DNA from: JBNJEA01 sp051745395
GTDB lineage: Bacteria; Desulfobacterota; Desulfobacteria; Desulfobacterales; Desulfosalsimonadaceae
NCBI GenBank assembly: GCA_051745395.1
Contig: JBNJEA010000093.1
Span: forward strand, 1-12,297
Reading direction: 5' to 3'
DNA: 12,297 nucleotides
In this document: piece after piece, positions 1 through 5,281 of the stretch
How the letters are laid out: every line of letters begins with the position of its first letter
Position numbering within the stretch: the first letter of the stretch is position 1
Translations under genes and position numbers: made by a program
Notes under the pieces: generated by a model
Database searches by the model: none
Seen by the model: the letters and a program-made list of their open reading frames with translations, nothing else
What the model was told of the DNA's origin: nothing

Positions 1-473
1 ACGATGGCGTGAAACGGATACGTGTTGGCCCAGGCGTCGATCTGTTTGAGCAGCCGGGGTTTTTCAATGCGATCGATCTTGTTTAAGGCCAGCACGGCCG
101 GGAGGCGGCAGGCGGTTAGCTTCTCCACGATCAAAGCCTCGGATCGGAAATCCGGCTTGGCCGCATCCACGACCACCAGGATCATGTCCACCTCGTCCAT
201 GGCCGACATGGCCACGTCCACGATTTTCCGGTTAAACACCTTGTCGCTTTCATGGACGCCGGGTGTGTCCAAAAAAACAATCTGGTAATTTTCACCGTGG
301 GCGATGCCCATGATCCGGTTGCGGGTGGTCTGGGGTTTTTGGGAGGTAATCGATATTTTTTCCCCGAGCATGCAGTTGAGCAGCGTGGACTTGCCGACAT
401 TGGGCGCACCGGCGATGGCGGCAAAACCGGACCGGAAACCGGGTGTTGGATCAGATGAAAAATTCATGGGCAT
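1..473 (-). CDS. era: GTPase Era, N-terminal part (cut by window edge)
   Basis: Era is a GTPase that binds 16S rRNA and helps mature the 30S subunit. The visible 157 residues are the G domain: G1 GAPNVGKST at residues 22-30, the G2 region QTTRNRI at 48-54, G3 DTPG at 69-72 and G4 NKID at 131-134. The C-terminal KH RNA-binding domain lies beyond base 1. Two in-frame ATGs, at 473 and 467, follow a stop codon at 476-474; neither has a clear Shine-Dalgarno, so the start is uncertain by two codons. It is the last visible gene of hisI-hisG-engB-era, 37 bases after engB. The QTTRNRI effector region and the residues after G4 fit Era better than Der, which would carry two G domains. Identity is firm for the part seen. 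Confidence 0.93.
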   Translation of the reverse strand, partial: MPMNFSSDPTPGFRSGFAAIAGAPNVGKSTLLNCMLGEKISITSQKPQTTRNRIMGIAHGENYQIVFLDTPGVHESDKVFNRKIVDVAMSAMDEVDMILVVVDAAKPDFRSEALIVEKLTACRLPAVLALNKIDRIEKPRLLKQIDAWANTYPFHAI

Positions 474-510
474 TTATCGTATTATTGGAAACGCTTTGCG
501 GTTTGAAGCC

Positions 511-1128
511 TCAGTCAGATGGATGTTTATCGGCGCCGGGATCAACGGGTTCGATCAGGGCGTCGATCTGCTGCCAGATCCGGTCAAGGCCCTGGCCGGT
601 CTTGGCGGAAAAACAGATGATATCGGCGGCATCGAAGGCGAATTTTTTCCCCAGCCGCTGGACCTGGGCGTTTTGCTTGTTTTGCGACAGCTTGTCCGCC
701 TTGGTGAAAATATTGAAAAACGGCATCCGGATATGGTGCAGAAATTCGGCCAGCTCAAATTCTTCTTCCTCCGGGCCCCGGCGGATGTCGGTGATGAGGA
801 CCACGCCCTTGAGGGTGGGGCGGCCCTGTAAATAGGCCTCGACCATCTGTCCCCATTGCATGCGCTCTTTTGCCGGTACCCGGGCGTATCCGTAGCCGGG
901 CAGGTCAACGAAATGATAGCGGCCGTTTACGAGAAAGAAGTTGATCAACCGGGTTTTCCCCGGCGTTCCGCTGGTTTTGACCAGGTTTTTGCGGCCGACC
1001 AGGGTATTGATCAACGAGGATTTGCCGACGTTGGACCGGCCGGCAAAAGCAATTTCCGCCGGTGCCGCCTCCGGATACTGAGCCGGTTTGACGGCACTCG
1101 TGACGAATTTGGCTGACTTGACTTTCAC
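511..1128 (-). CDS. engB: Ribosome biogenesis GTP-binding protein EngB/YsxC/YihA
   Basis: This is a small GTPase of the TrmE-Era-EngA-YihA group, known from family members to act in late 50S subunit assembly and to be essential in many bacteria. At 205 aa it has normal length. Motifs in order: G1 GRSNVGKS at residues 30-37, G2 with TSGTPGKT at 52-59, G3 DLPGYG at 75-80, G4 TKAD at 142-145 and G5 SAKTG at 174-178. The opening residues MKVKSAKFVTSAV match the usual family start, which supports the GTG at 1128 even though no clear Shine-Dalgarno precedes it. The gene begins 12 bases after hisG ends and is followed by era, so it is probably co-transcribed with both and partly translationally coupled to hisG. 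Confidence 0.96.
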   Translation of the reverse strand: MKVKSAKFVTSAVKPAQYPEAAPAEIAFAGRSNVGKSSLINTLVGRKNLVKTSGTPGKTRLINFFLVNGRYHFVDLPGYGYARVPAKERMQWGQMVEAYLQGRPTLKGVVLITDIRRGPEEEEFELAEFLHHIRMPFFNIFTKADKLSQNKQNAQVQRLGKKFAFDAADIICFSAKTGQGLDRIWQQIDALIEPVDPGADKHPSD

Positions 1129-1140
1129 GGTTACGCAGGT

Positions 1141-2016
1141 CTAAATGACTTTGTTTAAGGGATACTCGATAATCCCCTCGGCCCCGCTGGCCATGAGCAC
1201 CGGGATGAGATCCCGGACGGTATCCGAGCTGACCACGGTTTCCACGGAGTACCAGTCGGAGTGATACAGCTTGGCCACGGTGGGGGCGTTTAAGCTCGGC
1301 AGCAGGGACACGATTTTATCGAGTTGGCCGTCGGGGACGTTCATCTTCAATCCCACGAGCTTTTCCGCCACCAGCGCGCCGTTTAACAGCAGCGAGATCT
1401 GTTCGATTTTTTTGCGCTTTTCCGGGTCTGTCCAGGTGTTGTGGTTGGCGATCAACTGCGTGTTGGTCTGCATCATGTCGTGAATGATGCGCAGGCCGTG
1501 GGCCCGTATGGTGCTTTCGGTTTCCGTGATTTCCACGATGGCGTCGGCCAAGCCGGAAACCACCTTGGCTTCGGTGGCCCCCCAGCTATACTCGATGGAG
1601 ACATCAATGCCCTTTTCGGCAAAGTAGCGCCGGGTGTAGTTGACCAGTTCCGTGGCGACCTTTTTGCCGGCAAGGTCTTCGAGTTTTTCAATGGAAGAAT
1701 CGCTGGCCACGGCAATCACCCACCGGGCCGGCCGGGCGCTGGCCTTGGAATAGACCAGGTCGGAGACCACGTGGATGTCGGAATTGTATTCCGCGATCCA
1801 GTCCTTGCCGGTCAGGCCGGTGTCCAGGGTGCCGTTTTCCACGTAAACGCCCATTTCCTGGGCACGGCACAGGGTGCATTCAATGGCGCTGTCATTGATA
1901 TCGGGGAAATAGCTGCGGCCGTTGACGTTGATTTTCCAGCCCGAGCGCTTGAACAGTTCAATGGTTGAATTCTGGAGGCTGCCCTTGGGAATGCCGAGTT
2001 TGAGCGTGTCGTTCAT
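1141..2016 (-). CDS. hisG: ATP phosphoribosyltransferase, long form
   Basis: HisG catalyses the first and committed step of histidine synthesis, joining ATP and PRPP to give phosphoribosyl-ATP, and is feedback-inhibited by histidine. At 291 aa this is the long form, which carries its own C-terminal regulatory domain (about residues 215-290, ACT-like fold) and does not need HisZ. The catalytic part shows the N-terminal LGIPKGSL, GLTGKDWI around residues 68-74, and the PRPP-binding segment ADAIVEITETESTIR at 157-171. The start ATG overlaps the stop of hisI in an ATGA arrangement, which implies translational coupling. Only hisI and hisG of the pathway are present, so the other his genes must lie elsewhere. 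The next gene, engB, is unrelated to histidine. Confidence 0.97.
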   Translation of the reverse strand: MNDTLKLGIPKGSLQNSTIELFKRSGWKINVNGRSYFPDINDSAIECTLCRAQEMGVYVENGTLDTGLTGKDWIAEYNSDIHVVSDLVYSKASARPARWVIAVASDSSIEKLEDLAGKKVATELVNYTRRYFAEKGIDVSIEYSWGATEAKVVSGLADAIVEITETESTIRAHGLRIIHDMMQTNTQLIANHNTWTDPEKRKKIEQISLLLNGALVAEKLVGLKMNVPDGQLDKIVSLLPSLNAPTVAKLYHSDWYSVETVVSSDTVRDLIPVLMASGAEGIIEYPLNKVI

Positions 2017-2390
2017 TTTTTATACACCTCTTCCGGATCAAATACTTTCTGCGCGGTGATGATTTCCTCGTCGTTTTCAACACGGGTGTAAAAGCAGGAT
2101 TTATAGCCCTTGTGGCAGGCCGCCCCGCCGAGCTGATCGACTTTTAACAACACCGTGTCCTTGTCGCAGTCAATTCGGATTTCGCGGACCTGCTGGGTGT
2201 GGCCCGAGCTTTCGCCCTTGACCCAGAGCTTGTCCCGTGAGCGGCTGTAGAAGGTGGCCTTTCCCGTGTCTATCGTGTTTTTCCATGCCGCCGGGTTCAT
2301 GTAGGCCAGCATCAGGACTTCCCCGGTTTCAAAGTCCTGGACGATAGCAGGCAGCAGGCCCCCGGTTTTTTCAAAGTTTAATTCCGTCAT
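2013..2390 (-). CDS. hisI: Phosphoribosyl-AMP cyclohydrolase
   Basis: HisI opens the adenine ring of phosphoribosyl-AMP, the third step of histidine synthesis. At 125 aa it is the single-domain enzyme; the HisE pyrophosphohydrolase domain found in fused HisIE proteins is absent. Diagnostic parts are FYSRSRDKLWVKGESSGHTQ across residues 47-66, the metal-binding D75-C76-D77 with D79, and the zinc cysteines C92 and C99 in ACHKGYKSC. It is the first gene of the minus-strand operon hisI-hisG-engB-era and its end overlaps the hisG start by four bases. The Shine-Dalgarno is weak (a G-run about 10 bases upstream). A candidate promoter lies at 2465-2493. Confidence 0.96.
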   Translation of the reverse strand: MTELNFEKTGGLLPAIVQDFETGEVLMLAYMNPAAWKNTIDTGKATFYSRSRDKLWVKGESSGHTQQVREIRIDCDKDTVLLKVDQLGGAACHKGYKSCFYTRVENDEEIITAQKVFDPEEVYKK

Positions 2391-2464
2391 GTCGTGCCCC
2401 GTCTTGCCCCATCATTGCATATTGAATTTTGTTTATGGAATTCTGGCATTATGTATAACCATAC

Positions 2465-2493
2465 AAAATAAAATACTCCAACCCCATGGTCAA
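2465..2493 (-). promoter_or_regulatory. Candidate sigma-70-type promoter for hisI-hisG-engB-era
   Basis: On the minus strand TTGACC (2493-2488, five of six consensus bases) is followed after exactly 17 bases by TATTTT (2470-2465, four of six). Transcription would start near 2458 and give a leader of roughly 70 bases before hisI. This is pattern evidence only; the surroundings are AT-rich, so chance matches are likely. Confidence 0.4.
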
Positions 2494-2562
2494 TCATTTT
2501 TTCAGATCCCTGATTTTTATCCGGTGTTTTTCTGTTTTCAAAATCGGTGATTGTGCATAGCA

Positions 2563-2592
2563 TTGACAATGGATAGCGGTGTATAGTAAAAA
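2563..2592 (+). promoter_or_regulatory. Possible trxA promoter (weak)
   Basis: A perfect TTGACA occurs at 2563-2568. The best -10 at normal spacing is TAAAAA at 2587-2592 (18-base spacer). A better-looking TATAGT at 2582-2587 is only 13 bases away, too close for a standard promoter. Its position upstream of the trxA leader is right, but the assignment is tentative. Confidence 0.25.
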
Positions 2593-2646
2593 AAATGCTT
2601 GATTTATTCTTCCCTTGTCTTACGTTTCAGACAGTTTATGATTCGC

Positions 2647-2668
2647 AAGTGGCAGGACCACTTTTTTT
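2647..2668 (+). terminator. Terminator-like hairpin in the trxA leader
   Basis: AAGTGG (2647-2652) and CCACTT (2658-2663) form a perfect 6-bp stem around the loop CAGGA, followed directly by a T run to 2668. This is the form of a short intrinsic terminator read on the plus strand. No plus-strand gene lies upstream within the intergenic region, so it either ends stray or antisense transcripts, or acts as an attenuator between the putative trxA promoter and the gene. The stem is short and only half GC. Confidence 0.4.
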
Positions 2669-2693
2669 GAAACCAACAATATGGATTGATGGA

Positions 2694-2700
2694 AAGGAAG
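2694..2700 (+). promoter_or_regulatory. Shine-Dalgarno that fixes the trxA start
   Basis: AAGGAAG lies three bases before the ATG at 2704, with its AAGGA core five bases from the codon. It favours 2704 over the upstream in-frame TTG (2686) and ATG (2689), which have no such sequence. Confidence 0.7.
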
Positions 2701-2703
2701 ACA

Positions 2704-3030
2704 ATGGCTGAAGGTATGAAAGAAATCAGTGATTCCACGTTTGATGAAGAAGTGTTGAAAGCCGACACCCCCGTTCTGGTCGATTTCTGGGCGCCGTGGT
2801 GCGGCCCGTGCAAAGCCGTGGCACCGGTGCTCGACGAGGTCAGCAGAAATTATGAGGGCCAGGTAAAATTCGTCAAGTGCAATGTCGATGACAATCCCGC
2901 TACCCCGAGCTCTTACGGCATCCGGGCCATCCCGACTTTGATTCTGTTCAAAGACGGAGAAAAAAAGGAGCAGATTGTCGGCATGGTGGAAAAATCAAAG
3001 GTGGAAGAGGCCATCAAAAACAACCTGTAG
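2704..3030 (+). CDS. trxA: Thioredoxin
   Basis: TrxA is a cytoplasmic disulfide reductase that is kept reduced by thioredoxin reductase and passes electrons to ribonucleotide reductase, methionine sulfoxide reductases and others. The 108-aa protein is standard length. The active site is WCGPC at residues 32-36, the buried acid is D27 in VDFWA, and the cis-proline is P77 in RAIPT. A further cysteine, C59, sits outside the active site. The start at 2704 is chosen from the Shine-Dalgarno; longer frames would add MMERKT, which is not thioredoxin-like. The next gene is trxB, whose ATG follows nine bases after the stop, so reductase and substrate are co-expressed. Confidence 0.97.
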   Translation: MAEGMKEISDSTFDEEVLKADTPVLVDFWAPWCGPCKAVAPVLDEVSRNYEGQVKFVKCNVDDNPATPSSYGIRAIPTLILFKDGEKKEQIVGMVEKSKVEEAIKNNL

Positions 3031-3039
3031 CGGGTGCAC

Positions 3040-3969
3040 ATGACTCAGACAGCGTATGATCTTATCATTATCGGTGCGGGGCCGGCCGGTTTGACCGCGG
3101 GGTTGTATGCCGGCCGGGCCAAGCTTTCGGTGCTGGTTTTGGAAAAAGCCGCGCCCGGCGGCCAGATCCTGGTATCCGACTGGATTGAGAACTATCCCGG
3201 ATTTCCCGAAGGGCGAAGCGGAGCCGACCTGATGGCCGATATGCTGGCCCAGGCCAGGCGCTTCGGCGTGGAGATCCAAAGCGCGGACGTGGTGGCGCTC
3301 GATGTGGCCGGGGCGGTCAAGCAGGTCCACGTAAGCGACACGACTTTGACCGCAAAATCCGTCATTATTGCCACGGGCGCATCCCCCCGCAAACTCGGGG
3401 TCCCCGGCGAAGACCAATATTACGGCCAGGGCGTGTCCACGTGTGCCACCTGTGATGCCCCCTTTTTCAAAGACAGCGTGGTGGCGGCCGTGGGCGGCGG
3501 CGACACCGCGGTCCAGGAAAGCATCTTTTTGACCAAATTTGCCAAAAAGGTCTATTTGATTCATCGCCGGGATCAGCTGCGGGCCACGCGGGTGCTCCAG
3601 GACCGGGCATTTGAAAATGAAAAGATCGAAATCCTCTGGGATTCGGTGGTAACCGAGATCAAGGGCGGAAACGCCGGGGTGGAAGCCGTGACCGTCAAGA
3701 ATGTCAAAACCGGCGACAGCCGCGATCTGTCCGTGGACGGCTGCTTCATGTGGGTCGGGGTGGTGCCCAACACCGCTTTTGCCGAAGGCGCTGTCGACCG
3801 AAACGATGCCGGTTTTATCCTCGCCGACCAGCGGATGCAGACTTCGGTCCCGGGCGTATACGCCGCCGGTGACGTGCGCGATACGCCGTTGCGCCAGGTG
3901 GCCACCGCCGTGGGCGACGGGGCGATTGCGGCTTTCGAGGCGGCCAATTACATCGAAACCCTCGAATAA
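3040..3969 (+). CDS. trxB: Thioredoxin-disulfide reductase
   Basis: This flavoenzyme uses NADPH to reduce TrxA. It is the low-molecular-weight type, 309 aa from the ATG at 3040; a GTG at 3034 would add two residues and no clear Shine-Dalgarno decides between them. Visible parts are the FAD-binding GAGPAG at residues 12-17, the redox-active CATC at 135-138, the NADPH-binding GGGDTA at 152-157, HRRDQLRA at 175-182 (the arginines typical of NADPH rather than NADH use) and the second FAD motif AAGDVRD at 275-281. It follows trxA immediately, making a complete thioredoxin couple. The transcript then runs into the long inverted repeat at 3985-4108, only 15 bases after the stop. Confidence 0.96.
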   Translation: MTQTAYDLIIIGAGPAGLTAGLYAGRAKLSVLVLEKAAPGGQILVSDWIENYPGFPEGRSGADLMADMLAQARRFGVEIQSADVVALDVAGAVKQVHVSDTTLTAKSVIIATGASPRKLGVPGEDQYYGQGVSTCATCDAPFFKDSVVAAVGGGDTAVQESIFLTKFAKKVYLIHRRDQLRATRVLQDRAFENEKIEILWDSVVTEIKGGNAGVEAVTVKNVKTGDSRDLSVDGCFMWVGVVPNTAFAEGAVDRNDAGFILADQRMQTSVPGVYAAGDVRDTPLRQVATAVGDGAIAAFEAANYIETLE

Positions 3970-3984
3970 ATTCAACGGAATGTC

Positions 3985-4108
3985 CGAGGTGGGCGAGGCG
4001 GGCCGAGGTGTCAAGCCTTGAATTGTGAATTAATTAAAGAGCCTGCGGCCTACTTTTAATTAATTCACAATTCAAGGTTTGACACCTCAGCCCGCCTCGC
4101 CCACCTCG
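3985..4108. repeat. Long inverted repeat, 54-bp arms, 16-bp loop
   Basis: The left arm (3985-4038) and right arm (4055-4108) are reverse complements at 52 of 54 positions. The exceptions are 4004 against 4089 (C/A) and 4015 against 4078 (G/T, which would be a G-U pair in RNA). The 16-base loop is 4039-4054. The outer half of each arm is GC-rich with an approximate 9-base periodicity (CGAGGTGGG, CGAGGCGGG, CCGAGGTG); the inner half is AT-rich around TTAATTAATT. It fills the space between trxB and bamD and stops 21 bases before the bamD ATG. It has no U-tract like an ordinary terminator, though the fold would be extremely stable. It could be a MITE-like or dispersed palindromic element; copies elsewhere cannot be seen from here. 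Confidence 0.9.
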
Positions 4109-4120
4109 CCCAAACGGCGC

Positions 4121-4125
4121 GGGAG
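4121..4125 (+). promoter_or_regulatory. Shine-Dalgarno that fixes the bamD start
   Basis: GGGAG lies four bases before the ATG at 4130. It favours this start over an upstream in-frame TTG at 4079 that sits inside the inverted repeat and would put 17 non-lipoprotein residues before the signal peptide. Confidence 0.65.
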
Positions 4126-4129
4126 TATA

Positions 4130-4906
4130 ATGAGAAAAAGCGGATTTATTATTATTGGTTTTTGTTTGTGTCTGGTATTTGTCTTTTCCGGTTGTGCGCT
4201 TTTTAAGGACAAAGAGGAAAAAACGGCGCCGGAACTGGCAAAAGAGGGACGTGCGCATTTTGCAGATGAAAATTACAGCAAGGCCATCGATGCCTACAAG
4301 CGGTTAAAGGATTGGTATCCCTACAGCCAGTACGCCAAAGAGGCGGAACTCAAGATCGCCGATGCCCATTATGAACTCGAGGAATATGAAGAAGCCCTGT
4401 TTGCATACGAGCAGTTTGAAAAACTCCATCCCAGCGATCCCAAGATTCCCTATGTGATTTACCGCATGGGCCGCTGTTATTCGGACCGGATGAAAGATGT
4501 GGACCGGACACAGGTGCCGACCCGCAATGCCCTGGAAGCTTTCGAACGGCTGCAATCGCGGTTTCCGGACAGCAAGTATGCCGAAAAGGCCGAGCCGCTG
4601 ATAAAAAAAAGCCGGAAACATCTGGCCGGCCATGAATTTTACGTGGGCGAGTTTTATTTTAAGGCCGACCATTATAAGGCCGCACTGGCACGTTTTGAAA
4701 ATGTGGTCAACGATTATCCGTCCGTGGACGACTACCACAAGCAGGCGGAGCAATACATCGCCGAGGCCAGAAAATATATTCAACAGGAAGAAGGCGCCAG
4801 CGGTGACGAGGAAAAAGACCTGCTTCCCCAGGTCGGCCCCGAGAACAAGCCGATGCCGGGCCAGGGACAACAGCAACAGGGCCGCCAGCCGCTGCCGGGC
4901 CAGTAA
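4130..4906 (+). CDS. bamD: Outer-membrane assembly lipoprotein BamD (ComL/YfiO family)
   Basis: BamD is the essential lipoprotein of the BAM complex that inserts beta-barrel proteins into the outer membrane. The 258-aa product starts MRKSG, then has a hydrophobic segment (about 6-20) and a lipobox ending S20-G21-C22, so C22 should be lipidated; residue +2 is Ala, not Asp, which agrees with outer-membrane targeting. TPR-like helical repeats follow, for example LAKEGRAHFADENYSKAIDA (37-56), KIADAHYELEEYEEALFAYE (75-94) and a later YFKADHYKAALARFENVVND (176-195). The C-terminus (about 225-258) is an acidic then Q/P/G-rich tail with four glutamines in a row and two MPGQ/LPGQ motifs, likely disordered and not part of the BamD core. 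The family call rests on architecture; a generic TPR lipoprotein is the alternative. Confidence 0.85.
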   Translation: MRKSGFIIIGFCLCLVFVFSGCALFKDKEEKTAPELAKEGRAHFADENYSKAIDAYKRLKDWYPYSQYAKEAELKIADAHYELEEYEEALFAYEQFEKLHPSDPKIPYVIYRMGRCYSDRMKDVDRTQVPTRNALEAFERLQSRFPDSKYAEKAEPLIKKSRKHLAGHEFYVGEFYFKADHYKAALARFENVVNDYPSVDDYHKQAEQYIAEARKYIQQEEGASGDEEKDLLPQVGPENKPMPGQGQQQQGRQPLPGQ

Positions 4907-4913
4907 AAAAGAC

Positions 4914-4944
4914 TTTACAGGCAATTAAACTTCAGGCATATAAT
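4914..4944 (+). promoter_or_regulatory. Candidate rpmB promoter
   Basis: A perfect TATAAT at 4939-4944 is preceded by TTTACA at 4914-4919 with a 19-base spacer, longer than the ideal 17. It lies just after the bamD stop and about 50 bases before rpmB, as expected for an independently transcribed ribosomal protein gene. Confidence 0.45.
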
Positions 4945-4995
4945 CGGTTTTTTTTTAAATATTGTTGATCCGTCTTATCGAGAGAGGAAAGCACC

Positions 4996-5187
4996 ATGTC
5001 CAAGATGTGTGAATTGTGCGGTAAAAAACCAATGGTGGGCAACAACGTCAGCCATGCCCATAACGTGAACAAGCGGCGGTTTAATCCCAATATTCAGCGG
5101 GTTCGGGCCATGCACAACGGCAGTGTGAAAAAAATGATGGTCTGCACGAGCTGTATTCGGTCCGGCCAGGTCGTAAAAGCCCCCTGA
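4996..5187 (+). CDS. rpmB: 50S ribosomal protein L28 (zinc-ribbon form)
   Basis: L28 is a small protein of the large ribosomal subunit. The 63-aa sequence has the family landmarks CELCGKKPMVGNNVSHAHN near the N-terminus, then KRRFNPNIQ and the closing CTSCIRSG. Two CxxC pairs, C5/C8 and C50/C53, make this the cysteine-containing, presumably zinc-binding form; other bacteria have a cysteine-free form. A strong Shine-Dalgarno, GAGGAAA at 4984-4990, supports the ATG at 4996. The gene stands alone: rpmG, its usual partner, is not adjacent. It has a candidate promoter upstream and a hairpin terminator downstream, and it converges with rel. Confidence 0.97.
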   Translation: MSKMCELCGKKPMVGNNVSHAHNVNKRRFNPNIQRVRAMHNGSVKKMMVCTSCIRSGQVVKAP

Positions 5188-5221
5188 GCCTCTGTTTGAA
5201 AGATTCCTTTTTTTCAATTAT

Positions 5222-5263
5222 ACCCTGCAGGGCAAGCCATGTGCTTATCTGCGGGGTTGTTTT
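5222..5263 (+). terminator. Intrinsic terminator after rpmB
   Basis: ACCCTGCAG (5222-5230) pairs with CTGCGGGGT (5249-5257) in a 9-bp stem with one T-G wobble. The loop can form a small inner AAGC/GCTT stem. A T-rich run, TTGTTTT, follows on the plus strand. The minus-strand side is followed by an A run, so it suits rpmB better than the converging rel gene. Confidence 0.6.
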
Positions 5264-5281
5264 GTTGGTGTAAAAGTTTTT

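Larger units (their letters stand above)
2391..2703. other. Divergent intergenic region between hisI and trxA
   Basis: About 310 bases separate the two divergent starts. The stretch is visibly AT-richer than the flanking genes. It holds a candidate minus-strand promoter for hisI (2465-2493), a TTGACA hexamer on the plus strand at 2563-2568, a terminator-like hairpin at 2647-2668, and the trxA Shine-Dalgarno. A 60-codon minus-strand reading frame ending at 2387 crosses it but looks like no known protein. I see no convincing gene here. Confidence 0.6.

Noticed and set aside
2387..2569. A 60-codon minus-strand frame upstream of hisI
   Set aside because: It runs through the AT-rich promoter region, contains the candidate hisI promoter, and resembles no family.
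2595..2711. A 38-codon leader peptide frame overlapping the trxA start
   Set aside because: It has only an A run in place of a Shine-Dalgarno and no regulatory codon pattern; the overlap with trxA is probably chance.
2995..4014. A 339-codon minus-strand frame opposite trxB
   Set aside because: It is antisense to a well-supported trxB, and its translation shows the same G/H/D-rich shadow pattern with no known motif.
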